The translations under genes were made by a program, and so were the position numbers. Below are positions 1 through 6,935 of a stretch of DNA of 30,255 bases, piece by piece (positions within the stretch are counted from its first letter, which is position 1; each line of letters begins with the position of its first letter). Under the pieces are notes generated by a model. It was not told where the DNA came from, did not search any database, and saw only the letters and a list, made by a program, of their open reading frames with translations. The DNA is from GCA-2731375 sp047518225. Lineage in GTDB: Bacteria > Pseudomonadota > Alphaproteobacteria > GCA-2731375. The stretch is taken from contig JAKZRK010000347.1 of the NCBI GenBank assembly GCA_047518225.1, forward strand, positions 1-30,255. Reading direction: 5' to 3'.

Positions 1-350
1 GGAACGGCGTCCTCGCCATTCATCGCGAAGACGGCGAGTCCGTTCGCCTGGCACCCGCGATCGCCGACCTGGTGATCGATCTTCTGGGCGGTGTCGCGTC
101 AGGCCGTACGGTCACGCTGGTACCGGCCGGCGCGATGTTGACCACCCAGCAGGCGGCGGACATCCTGAGCGTCTCGCGCCCGCACCTCAGCAAGCTGCTC
201 AAGACGGACAAGATCCCGTTCGTATCGGTCGGTTCTCACCGGCGCGTCATGCACGCCGATCTGATGGCCTACATCGACCGTCGCGATGCCGCGCGCCGGG
301 CGGCGCTCGACGAGCTCGCCCGTCTCGGTCAGGAGTTCGATGCGTCTTGA
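1..350 (+). CDS. Excisionase-type HTH antitoxin (5' end outside window)
   Basis: The reading frame is open from the left edge (first full codon at 3), so the N-terminus is missing; 115 residues plus stop are visible. The second half carries a compact MerR/excisionase-like helix-turn-helix (TTQQAADILSVSRPHLSKLL), then a basic wing (VSVGSHRRVMHADLMAYIDR) and a charged, Ala-rich C-terminal helix. This layout is typical of antitoxins encoded just before PIN-domain toxins. The C-terminal helix probably binds the toxin and the HTH represses the operon; both roles come from family knowledge. The stop overlaps the next gene's TTG start by three bases (TTGA), which implies translational coupling. A GTG at 72 could serve as an internal start, but the conserved frame clearly extends upstream of it. 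Confidence 0.8.
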   Translation, partial: NGVLAIHREDGESVRLAPAIADLVIDLLGGVASGRTVTLVPAGAMLTTQQAADILSVSRPHLSKLLKTDKIPFVSVGSHRRVMHADLMAYIDRRDAARRAALDELARLGQEFDAS

Positions 351-949
351 CGCAGCTCGCGGATCCTCGTGTCGCCCTGCTGGATGCCAACGTCCTGTTT
401 CCGTTCCGCAAGAGGGACATTCTCTTGCGCTACCACTACGCCGGATTGTTCCGGGCACGATGGACCGAACGGATCCTCGACGAGTGGACGCTGAACCTCC
501 TCGAACAGAAGCCACACCTTGAACCGAGTGTCCGCTCCCAGCGGGATGCCATGCGCGAGCATTTTGCAGAGGCGCTGGTTACGGGATACGAGCCGTTGAT
601 CGGGACGCTCGAACTTCCGGATGCCGACGACCGCCATGTCCTGGCGGCCGCGATCCGCTGCGGCGCGCAACACATCGTCACCGACAACCTGGCCGACTTT
701 CCCGCCGAGACCCTCGCGCGGTTCGATATCGAGGCGGTCGACGCCGACGGGTTTCTGTCCCGGACGTTCGACCTCTATCCCTCCGACGCGCTTGGCGTGC
801 TGCGCACCCTTCGGGAGGCGTACAGCAATCCGCCCTTCACGCCGTCGGAGTTCGTTCGCGACCTGACGGCGAAGGGGCTTCCCCGGCTGGCTGCCCGGAC
901 AGAGGAGCGCCGGAACGAGTTCGAGGGGAGAGCGCCACGCCGCCGGTAA
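347..949 (+). CDS. PIN-domain ribonuclease toxin (PIN_3/VapC-like)
   Basis: This 200-residue protein has the PIN-fold signature. LLDANVLFP gives the first acidic metal ligand (D13), followed by an acidic residue in ILDEW (D45/E46). PDADDRHVLAAA (D94/D95) and IVTDNLADFP (D113, N114) complete the Mg2+ site. Such proteins cleave RNA and are held inactive by the antitoxin encoded upstream. The family is named from motifs; the RNA target is unknown. The likely start is the TTG overlapping the antitoxin stop, since no in-frame ATG lies before the DANVL motif. A C-terminal tail of about 60 residues after the PIN core is Arg- and Glu-rich. The pair is a type II toxin-antitoxin module and appears intact apart from the window edge. 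Confidence 0.82.
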   Translation: MTQLADPRVALLDANVLFPFRKRDILLRYHYAGLFRARWTERILDEWTLNLLEQKPHLEPSVRSQRDAMREHFAEALVTGYEPLIGTLELPDADDRHVLAAAIRCGAQHIVTDNLADFPAETLARFDIEAVDADGFLSRTFDLYPSDALGVLRTLREAYSNPPFTPSEFVRDLTAKGLPRLAARTEERRNEFEGRAPRRR

Positions 950-1202
950 TCCTCTTGTCTCCACTCTTTCATGCCCTTTCCGGGGCCGGAAGATACCTGC
1001 GGCTTTCGACGGGACCGAGTGTCTCCCCGGCCGCGATCAGGGCCCGACGGGTAGGCCGTCTATCACGTGCGCTTCCTACGTAAGCGTTCGTTCAAGCCGT
1101 GGAATGGGTGCCGTCAAGCGCATCTCCTACGTTGAGGCGAGGCCCCACAAGGTGCTGTCTTTCTGCTGGTAACGCGATTTGCCATGCGCTATCGTCGTGC
1201 GC
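950..1202 (+). other. Non-coding stretch left of the decayed remnant
   Basis: I see no convincing gene, RNA or terminator here. Both strands show only short frames without family features. The sequence separates the toxin gene from a broken coding remnant and may itself be eroded coding DNA. Confidence 0.4.
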
Positions 1203-1368
1203 ATGGTGGTTCTGGACGAGGATTTTGGCACCAACCTGAAGCTGGTCGAGGGTAATGGCGGGGTCCGGTTGTCCCCCGTGTCGGCGCCGGAGCACGCGCC
1301 GCGCGACTGGCGGTAACAGTGTGAGCGGGAACGGGCGCGGGCGGACGCGGCCGAAGCGCGCGCGGAAG
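1203..1368 (+). pseudogene. Decayed coding remnant cut by the IS
   Basis: From the ATG at 1203 a frame reads MVVLDEDFGTNLKL..APRDWR and meets TAA at 1314-1316. The same frame then continues as QCERERARADAAEARAEVV, an amphipathic Arg/Glu/Ala-rich coiled-coil-like segment. It runs directly into the left end of the insertion sequence at 1369. A coherent frame with one internal stop and a missing 3' part suggests a degraded gene. The helical segment resembles the N-terminal part of some transposase or accessory ORFs, but I cannot name the family. No continuation of this frame is visible on the right side of the IS. Confidence 0.4.
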
Positions 1369-1431
1369 TGGTCTTGTCACGGTTTAGTTCCGGATACTTG
1401 ATAGCAAGTTTAGCAATCAAGGAGACAGACC

Positions 1432-1704
1432 ATGGGACAACGATACGGTGAAGAATTCAAACGGGAAGCGGTACGTCTTGCATTGACGAGCGGGCTTCCG
1501 CGGAAGCAAATATCGACGGATTTGGGGATGGGTTTTTCGACCCTGAACAAATGGGTGCAGCGAAGTCGCGACGAGGATCTTCTGAAAGGTCCGCAGGTAG
1601 ATCAGGAGAAGGAGCTTTCCCGGCTTCGCAAGGAGAACCGAATTCTGCGCGAGGAGAGGGAAATCTTAAAAAAAGCAGCGGTCTTCTTCGCGAGCCAAGA
1701 ATGA
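1432..1704 (+). CDS. IS3-family transposase OrfA (HTH subunit)
   Basis: This 90-residue protein has an HTH_Tnp_1 domain at about residues 5-50 (RYGEEFKREAVRLALTSG, then a second helix pair ending in LNKWVQR). A leucine-zipper-like helix follows at about 58-83 (KELSRLRKENRILREEREIL). It binds the element's inverted repeats and dimerises. An AGGAG sits eight bases before the ATG. The stop overlaps the OrfB ATG (ATGA at 1701-1704). Seven adenines at 1668-1674 near the end allow -1 slippage to make the OrfAB fusion that is the actual transposase in this family. Confidence 0.93.
   Translation: MGQRYGEEFKREAVRLALTSGLPRKQISTDLGMGFSTLNKWVQRSRDEDLLKGPQVDQEKELSRLRKENRILREEREILKKAAVFFASQE
1668..1675 (+). 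promoter_or_regulatory. Programmed -1 frameshift site (A7G)
   Basis: The run A-AAA-AAA-G lies in the orfA frame as TTA AAA AAA GCA. Slipping back one base puts ribosomes in the orfB frame, which is open through this point. This is the classic arrangement for making the IS3 OrfAB fusion; the efficiency cannot be judged from sequence. Confidence 0.8.
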
Positions 1705-2561
1705 AGCGCTTTGCCTTTATCGACGCTTGGAGGAAGACCTATCCGATATGCCGGATGTGCAAGGTTTTGGAGGTAAGCGCGCGTGGTTATCGCGCCTGGC
1801 GCACGCGTCCCATGAGCCAACGTCAGCGCGATGACATGGTTTTGCTGGCGCATATCCGTGAGCAGCACACACGAAGCCTTCACAGTTATGGTCGGCCCCG
1901 AATGACGGAAGAGCTGCGTGAGTTGGGGTTCAAGGCGGGACAGCGTCGTATTGGGCGGTTGATGCGAGAAAACGGCATCGTCGCCATCAGAACAAGGAAA
2001 TACAAGGCGACCACCGACAGCAATCACACCTTAGCGGTGGCTCCAAATCTGTTGGACAGGGACTTCTCCGCAACCGCGCCGAACCAAAAATGGGCGGGCG
2101 ACATCACCTATATCTGGACCAGCGAGGGCTGGCTGTACCTGGCTGTCATTCTAGATTTGTATTCTCGCCGGATCATTGGCTGGGCGGTGAGCAACCGCAT
2201 GAAGCGCGACCTGGCGATCCGCGCGCTAGACATGGCCGTCGCCCTGCGTCAGCCCCCCAAAGGCTGCATTCACCACACCGATCGTGGAAGCCAGTATTGC
2301 TCGCACGATTATCAGAAACGGCTCAAAAAACACGGCTTTGAAATATCAATGAGCGGCAAGGGAAATTGTTTTGATAATGCCGTCGTGGAAACCTTCTTCA
2401 AAACCCTCAAGGCCGAGTTGATTTGGCGCAGCATATGGCAAACTCGAAGACAGACGGAAGCAGCCTTGTTTGAATACATCAATGGCTTCTACAATCCACG
2501 ACGCAGACATTCGACGCTAGGCGGGAAAAGCCCTCTCGCGTTTGAAACGGTGGCAGTGTAA
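1701..2561 (+). CDS. IS3-family transposase OrfB (DDE integrase)
   Basis: This 286-residue integrase-type catalytic subunit starts with the HTH_21 segment (HSYGRPRMTEELRELG, about residues 61-76). It is followed by an rve core with the full catalytic triad D134 (GDITYIW), D194 (HTDRGSQY) and E230 (VVETFFKTLK). The spacing is D-59-D-35-E, exactly that of active IS3 transposases. The C-terminus has the usual YNPRRRHSTLGGKSP motif. It is likely expressed mostly as the frameshifted OrfAB fusion. No internal stop or truncation is visible, so the copy appears able to move. Confidence 0.93.
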   Translation: MKRFAFIDAWRKTYPICRMCKVLEVSARGYRAWRTRPMSQRQRDDMVLLAHIREQHTRSLHSYGRPRMTEELRELGFKAGQRRIGRLMRENGIVAIRTRKYKATTDSNHTLAVAPNLLDRDFSATAPNQKWAGDITYIWTSEGWLYLAVILDLYSRRIIGWAVSNRMKRDLAIRALDMAVALRQPPKGCIHHTDRGSQYCSHDYQKRLKKHGFEISMSGKGNCFDNAVVETFFKTLKAELIWRSIWQTRRQTEAALFEYINGFYNPRRRHSTLGGKSPLAFETVAV

Positions 2562-2616
2562 ATGAGATAGGTATCCGGAACTTTTGCGGGACAAGTCCAG
2601 TTCGGGTCGGCGACAC

Positions 2617-4647
2617 ATGCGCAACATAGGCATCGATACGGGCGGCACGTTTACCGACCTCGCGGTCTATGACGCCGCCGAGCGACGCATCGACGTCGCC
2701 AAGGTTTCGTCGACGCCGGCGGATCCTTCGCAGGCCGTGCGCGAGATCCTCGACGGCCTAGGCGCTGCGGCGGGCGACGGCGAGCGCATCGTCCACGGAA
2801 CCACGGTGGCGACCAACACGCTGCTGGAACGGAAGGGAGCCCGCGTCGCCATCGTGACCACGGCGGGCTTCCGGGACCTGCTTGAGATCGGGCGCACCCG
2901 ACGGGCTTCCCCTGGCCTCTTCAACACCAAGTTCGTCAAGCCGCCGCCGCTGGTGCCACGGTCCTGGCGCTTCGAGGTGGATGAGAGGATCATGGCCGAC
3001 GGCAGCATGCTGAGACCCGTCGACGAGGCCGGCCTCGAAGCGGTCTGCGAGGCGATCGCCAAGACCGGCGTCGAGGTCGTCGTCGTTTGCCTGATCAACG
3101 CCTACATCAACACCGATCACGAGCGGCAGGTCGTTGACCAACTTCGCCGCCGGCTCGAGAATGTGCTCTTCGTCGCCTCCTCGGACGTGGTGTCGGAATA
3201 CCGCGAGTACGAGCGGCTGACCACGGCCGTGATGAACGCCTACGTCATGCCGCGGCTTCAGGGTTACCTGGTCCGCCTGATCGGCGTTGCCGACGAGCGT
3301 CGGGCCCAGCTCTTCGTCATGGGATCGAACGGCGGCATCCTGACGGCGGAAACGGCGGCAGCCTATCCCGTACGCACGTTCCTCTCCGGTCCTGCGGGCG
3401 GTGTTCGTGGCGCCCTTCTGTTTTGCGAGGCGGCGGGGATCGGCGACTTCGTCACCTGCGACATGGGCGGGACGAGCACCGACGTCTCCCTCGTGCGGGG
3501 CATGGGGCCGTCGTCCGTGCAGGAGACCATGGTCGGCGGCCTGCCGCTGAAGCTGCCGCAGATCGACATCAACACCGTCGGCGCTGGTGGCGGCAGCGTC
3601 GCCTGGGTCGACGTCGACGGTGGTCTTTGCGTCGGCCCCCACAGCGCCGGCGCCGATCCAGGTCCGGCTTGCTATGGCCGGGGCGGCGAGGAGACGACCG
3701 TGACCGACGCCAAGTTGGTTCTGGGGCGGATCGCGCCGGATACGCTTCTCGGTGGCGGCCTGCCTCTCGATCGCGCGCGGGCGGTGGCCGCCGTCGACCG
3801 GCTCGCGGCCGCCGCCAGCTACCCCGACAGCGAGCGCCTGGCCGAGGGCGTTGTCCAACTGGCGGTCGCCCGGATGGCGGGAGCCATCCGCGAGATATCG
3901 ATCGAGCGCGGCCACGATCCCCGCAATCTGGCCCTGGTGCCCATGGGCGGCGCCGGCCCCATGCACGGGGCCGACATCGCACGCGAGCTCGGTATGCCCG
4001 AAGTGCTGGTGCCGTCCAATCCCGGCAACCTGTCGGCTATCGGACTGCTGGCGTCCGACATCCGCTACGATATGGCGCGTACCTTCCACGCAGACATCGC
4101 CAATCTCGACATGGCCGAGATGCGGACGATGCTCGAGGCTCTGGGCGACGAGGGCCGCGCCAACCTGCGCGGGGACGGGTTCGATGACGATGCCATCGGC
4201 CTCGAATATTTCACCGACCTCCGCTACCGAGGACAGGCTTTCGACCTGACGGTGCCCGTCGCCAGCGGCGCCTGCGGAACTGACGACATCGTCGCCGGGT
4301 TCGAGGCCATTTACAAACAGCAGTATGGCCATCTCCGGTCCGGCATGCCGGTCCAGGTGACAGCCCTTCGCTCGACGGCCTTGGGCCGGGTGCCGCGTCC
4401 CGAGGTCACGACCGTACCGACCCATTCCGGAAGCCCGGAAGCCACCCTCAAGATGCGGCGGTCGGTCTACTTCGACGGCGGTTGGCACCAGCAATGCCCG
4501 GTCTATGACCGCCGCAGGCTGGGAGCCGGGTTCCAACTCACCGGCCCGGCTATTGTCGAGGAGTACGGAAGCACGACGGTGGTGCCGCCGGACTGGTCCA
4601 TGGCGGTGGACGCGCACGGCAATCTGCGTTTGTCGCGGGAGAGGTGA
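2617..4647 (+). CDS. hyuA: Hydantoinase/oxoprolinase subunit A (HyuA)
   Basis: This 676-residue protein belongs to the HyuA/acetone carboxylase beta/5-oxoprolinase family. The Hydant_A_N domain opens with GIDTGGTFTDLAVYD, followed by HGTTVATNTLLERKGARVA. The hydantoinase_A core contains FLSGPAGGVRGA, CDMGGTSTDVSLV and NTVGAGGGSVAWVD. These are the ASKHA-type nucleotide-binding loops that use ATP to activate an amide or ketone. With HyuB it should form an ATP-dependent ring-opening amidohydrolase or carboxylase; the substrate is not predictable. The start chosen is the ATG at 2617, because GIDTGG must sit at the N-terminus. A TTG at 2584 would begin inside the IS end. The ribosome site is weak, so expression may have been altered by the insertion just upstream. 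The stop overlaps hyuB. Confidence 0.92.
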   Translation: MRNIGIDTGGTFTDLAVYDAAERRIDVAKVSSTPADPSQAVREILDGLGAAAGDGERIVHGTTVATNTLLERKGARVAIVTTAGFRDLLEIGRTRRASPGLFNTKFVKPPPLVPRSWRFEVDERIMADGSMLRPVDEAGLEAVCEAIAKTGVEVVVVCLINAYINTDHERQVVDQLRRRLENVLFVASSDVVSEYREYERLTTAVMNAYVMPRLQGYLVRLIGVADERRAQLFVMGSNGGILTAETAAAYPVRTFLSGPAGGVRGALLFCEAAGIGDFVTCDMGGTSTDVSLVRGMGPSSVQETMVGGLPLKLPQIDINTVGAGGGSVAWVDVDGGLCVGPHSAGADPGPACYGRGGEETTVTDAKLVLGRIAPDTLLGGGLPLDRARAVAAVDRLAAAASYPDSERLAEGVVQLAVARMAGAIREISIERGHDPRNLALVPMGGAGPMHGADIARELGMPEVLVPSNPGNLSAIGLLASDIRYDMARTFHADIANLDMAEMRTMLEALGDEGRANLRGDGFDDDAIGLEYFTDLRYRGQAFDLTVPVASGACGTDDIVAGFEAIYKQQYGHLRSGMPVQVTALRSTALGRVPRPEVTTVPTHSGSPEATLKMRRSVYFDGGWHQQCPVYDRRRLGAGFQLTGPAIVEEYGSTTVVPPDWSMAVDAHGNLRLSRER

Positions 4648-6650
4648 CGATGGACGTCGATCTCATCACCCTCGAGGTGATCCAGGAGTACTTCGTATCC
4701 ACGGTACGCGAGATGCGCATCACGATGATACGCACGGCGCACTCTTCGATCATCTACGAGGGTCACGATTTCTCCTGTGCGATCCTGAACGCGCGCGGCG
4801 AGCTGGTGGCCCAATCCGAGGACAGCCCGGCCCACATCATCCCGCTTCCCTGGCAGGTGCGCGAGGCCATCGAGCACTATGGCGGCGACATATATCCGGG
4901 TGACGTGATCCTGGTCAACGACCCCTATTCCTCCGGCACCCATATGAACGACGTGGCCATGATCGCACCCTACTTTTACGACTGCCAGCTGTTCGCGTTC
5001 TCCGTCGTGCGGGCGCACTGGGGCGACGTCGGCGGCATGACGCCGGGCAGCATCTCCGGTGAGGCGACTGAGATATTCCAGGAAGGGCTGCGCATCCCGT
5101 TCGTCAAGGTGCACGACCGGGGCCAGCCGAACCGAGCTCTCCTCGACATCATCTTCAGCAACGTCCGTGTCCCCGAAGAGCGCGAGGGCGACTTCCACGC
5201 CATGCTCGCCTGTTGCCACACGGCGCAGCAGCGGTTGTCCGAACTGGTCGGGCGATTCGGTTCCGGCGGCATCGCATCCGCCATGGCCATGCTCCTCGAC
5301 CGCGCCGAAGCCCGCATGCGCGACGCCATCGCTGACGTCGGTGACGGCACTTACGCGTATGAGGATTACCTTGACGCCGACCGCGACGGCCGTCCGGTGC
5401 TGTTGCGGGTCTCGATCGTCAAGGACGCGAGCGGTCTGCGGGCCGACTTTGCCGGCTCGGCCCCCCAGGTGAAGGGTCCCGTCAACTGCAGCCTGGCGGT
5501 CACCGCCATGGGCACGTTCGTCGCCCTGAAGGCGCTCTTCGATCCCCACGGGCGGATCAACCACGGCGCCTTCCGGCCGATCACCGTCGACGCCCCCAAG
5601 GGCACCATCGTCAATGCCGAGTACCCGGCCGCCGCCGGCGGCTTCACCGAGATGCGGCGGCGCGTCGAATCCGTGGTCATGGGGGCGTTTTCGGTCGCCG
5701 CCCCCAAGTACGTCGCCGGCGACATCAAGGGGGCGTCCAACCATACCTACATTGGCAGCGTCCATCCCGAGCGCAAACGCATGACCATCTTCTACGAGTA
5801 CCCGGCGGGCGGCACCGGCGGCTTTCTCGAGGCCGACGGCAGCGACGCCATGCGCGCCTACGACGAGGGCGATTTCAGTTCGATCCAACCGGCCGAGGCG
5901 GTGGAGATGGAGCATGCGCTTCTCGTCGAGCGTTGCGAGCTACGCGTCGACTCGTGCGGCGATGGCCGCCGCCGCGGCGGCCTCGGCCTGCGGCGCGAGG
6001 TTCGGCTGCTGGCTGACGAGGGCAGCTTCTCGGAGTTGTCGGATCGCAATGTTATTCCCTCGTACGGAGTGTGCGACGGCTTCGCTGCCAGCCCCAACCG
6101 GTTCACCGTCCGCCGGGGTGGCGAGGAGATTCTGCCGTCCGGCGTTCCCGGCAAGGTCTCGGGGTTTGCGCTCGTTAAGGATGACGTGGTGGTGATGGAG
6201 ACAGCCGGCGGCGGCGGCTATGGCCTGTCGACGGAGCGCGAGGTCGATCGCGTGCTGCACGACGTCACGGAGGGCTATATCACGGTCGCCCGTGCGCGCC
6301 AGCGTTACGGGGTGGTCATCGAGGACGGCGCCGCCGACCCGGCGGCGACGGCCGCGTGCCGCTGCCGGCTCAAGGCGGCGGCGGTCAGGATGCGCGTGCG
6401 GGCTGTCGACGAGGACGAGAACGACCGGGGGCGCCGGGTGCTGGCGCTCGCCGCGGCGGACATCAACGTCCTCCGCGTCGGGGATGGGATGCTTGTCGAG
6501 CTGGTCAACCCGCTGGGTGCGCCCCTGCGGGCCTGGGTGCGGCTGTCGTCGGAAACCGCACGGGGGACCGCGCCCCTCGGGCCAGTCGGCCGGCGGATAT
6601 TGGGGCTTGCCGACGGCGACGAGATCGAGGTGCGGAAACTGGGGAGTTAG
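4644..6650 (+). CDS. hyuB: Hydantoinase/oxoprolinase subunit B (HyuB) with extra C-terminal domain
   Basis: This hydantoinase_B family protein carries IRTAHSSIIYEGHDFSCAIL near the N-terminus, then VNDPYSSGTHMNDV, RAHWGDVGGM and the late glycine-rich METAGGGGYG. It pairs with HyuA. The GTG at 4644 overlaps the hyuA stop (GTGA); an ATG six bases later (4650), preceded by GGGAGAGG, is an equally good start. At 668 residues it is about 100 longer than usual HyuB proteins. The core ends near residue 569 (YGVVIEDG..AT..CR). A beta-rich tail follows (LAAADINVLRVGDGMLVELV, then GRRILGLADGDEIEVRKL), which reads like a small double-psi-barrel-type module. That fold call is inference. Confidence 0.92.
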   Translation: MTMDVDLITLEVIQEYFVSTVREMRITMIRTAHSSIIYEGHDFSCAILNARGELVAQSEDSPAHIIPLPWQVREAIEHYGGDIYPGDVILVNDPYSSGTHMNDVAMIAPYFYDCQLFAFSVVRAHWGDVGGMTPGSISGEATEIFQEGLRIPFVKVHDRGQPNRALLDIIFSNVRVPEEREGDFHAMLACCHTAQQRLSELVGRFGSGGIASAMAMLLDRAEARMRDAIADVGDGTYAYEDYLDADRDGRPVLLRVSIVKDASGLRADFAGSAPQVKGPVNCSLAVTAMGTFVALKALFDPHGRINHGAFRPITVDAPKGTIVNAEYPAAAGGFTEMRRRVESVVMGAFSVAAPKYVAGDIKGASNHTYIGSVHPERKRMTIFYEYPAGGTGGFLEADGSDAMRAYDEGDFSSIQPAEAVEMEHALLVERCELRVDSCGDGRRRGGLGLRREVRLLADEGSFSELSDRNVIPSYGVCDGFAASPNRFTVRRGGEEILPSGVPGKVSGFALVKDDVVVMETAGGGGYGLSTEREVDRVLHDVTEGYITVARARQRYGVVIEDGAADPAATAACRCRLKAAAVRMRVRAVDEDENDRGRRVLALAAADINVLRVGDGMLVELVNPLGAPLRAWVRLSSETARGTAPLGPVGRRILGLADGDEIEVRKLGS

Positions 6651-6656
6651 GGCCGA

Positions 6657-6935
6657 ATGGTGGAGAGAGAGCCCCGCCCAAATGGAGAAACCGCATTGCG
6701 GGTTTTCGTCAACGGTCGTCCAGTGGAGGCGCGGCCAGGCGACACAGTCGCCGGCGTTCTGATCCGCGGCGGCTGGCGCGTCTTCAGGCGCACCACCTCG
6801 GGAGCGCCGAGGGGACTCTATTGCGCCATCGGCATCTGTCAGGAGTGTCTGGTGGTCATCGACGGCGCGTCGGGGCGGCGCGCCTGCATGACGCTGGTCG
6901 CACCTGGGCAGCGCATCGAGGTGCCGGATGCCTGA
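6657..6935 (+). CDS. [2Fe-2S] ferredoxin-like subunit (HcnA/Fer2_4 type)
   Basis: This 92-residue plant-type ferredoxin domain has cysteines C56, C61, C64 and C77 (C-x4-C-x2-C-x12-C, around GLYCAIGICQEC and RRACM). That is the pattern of the small subunit of heteromeric amine and opine dehydrogenases (hydrogen cyanide synthase HcnA, opine or hydroxyproline dehydrogenase alpha or gamma subunits). It should carry electrons from an FAD enzyme. The gene starts six bases after the hyuB stop, and its last eight bases overlap the next gene, which encodes the matching FAD/BFD subunit, so the two should form a complex. Confidence 0.88.
   Translation: MVEREPRPNGETALRVFVNGRPVEARPGDTVAGVLIRGGWRVFRRTTSGAPRGLYCAIGICQECLVVIDGASGRRACMTLVAPGQRIEVPDA

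Larger units (their letters stand above)
1369..2599 (+). mobile_element. IS3-family insertion sequence, 1231 bp
   Basis: Imperfect terminal inverted repeats lie at 1369-1399 and 2569-2599, with 24 of 31 positions identical. Both start TGG(T/A)CTTGTC and share the inner block AGTTCCGGATAC. Between them are the overlapping orfA and orfB of an IS3-type transposase with an intact DDE triad and an A7 slippery run, so the element looks functional. Copies of this family normally make a 3-5 bp target duplication. The bases outside the ends here (AAG on the left, GTT on the right) do not match, which points to a later deletion or recombination at one flank. The right end lies 17 bp before the hyuA start codon. 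Confidence 0.92.

Noticed and set aside
2758..4617. Long open frame of 619 codons on the minus strand opposite hyuA
   Set aside because: It mirrors the codon structure of hyuA, has no family motifs and is rich in His/Arg/Gly, as antisense frames in GC-rich genes are.
4503..5915. 470-codon minus-strand frame opposite the hyuA-hyuB junction
   Set aside because: It crosses two well-supported overlapping genes on the other strand and has no recognisable domain.
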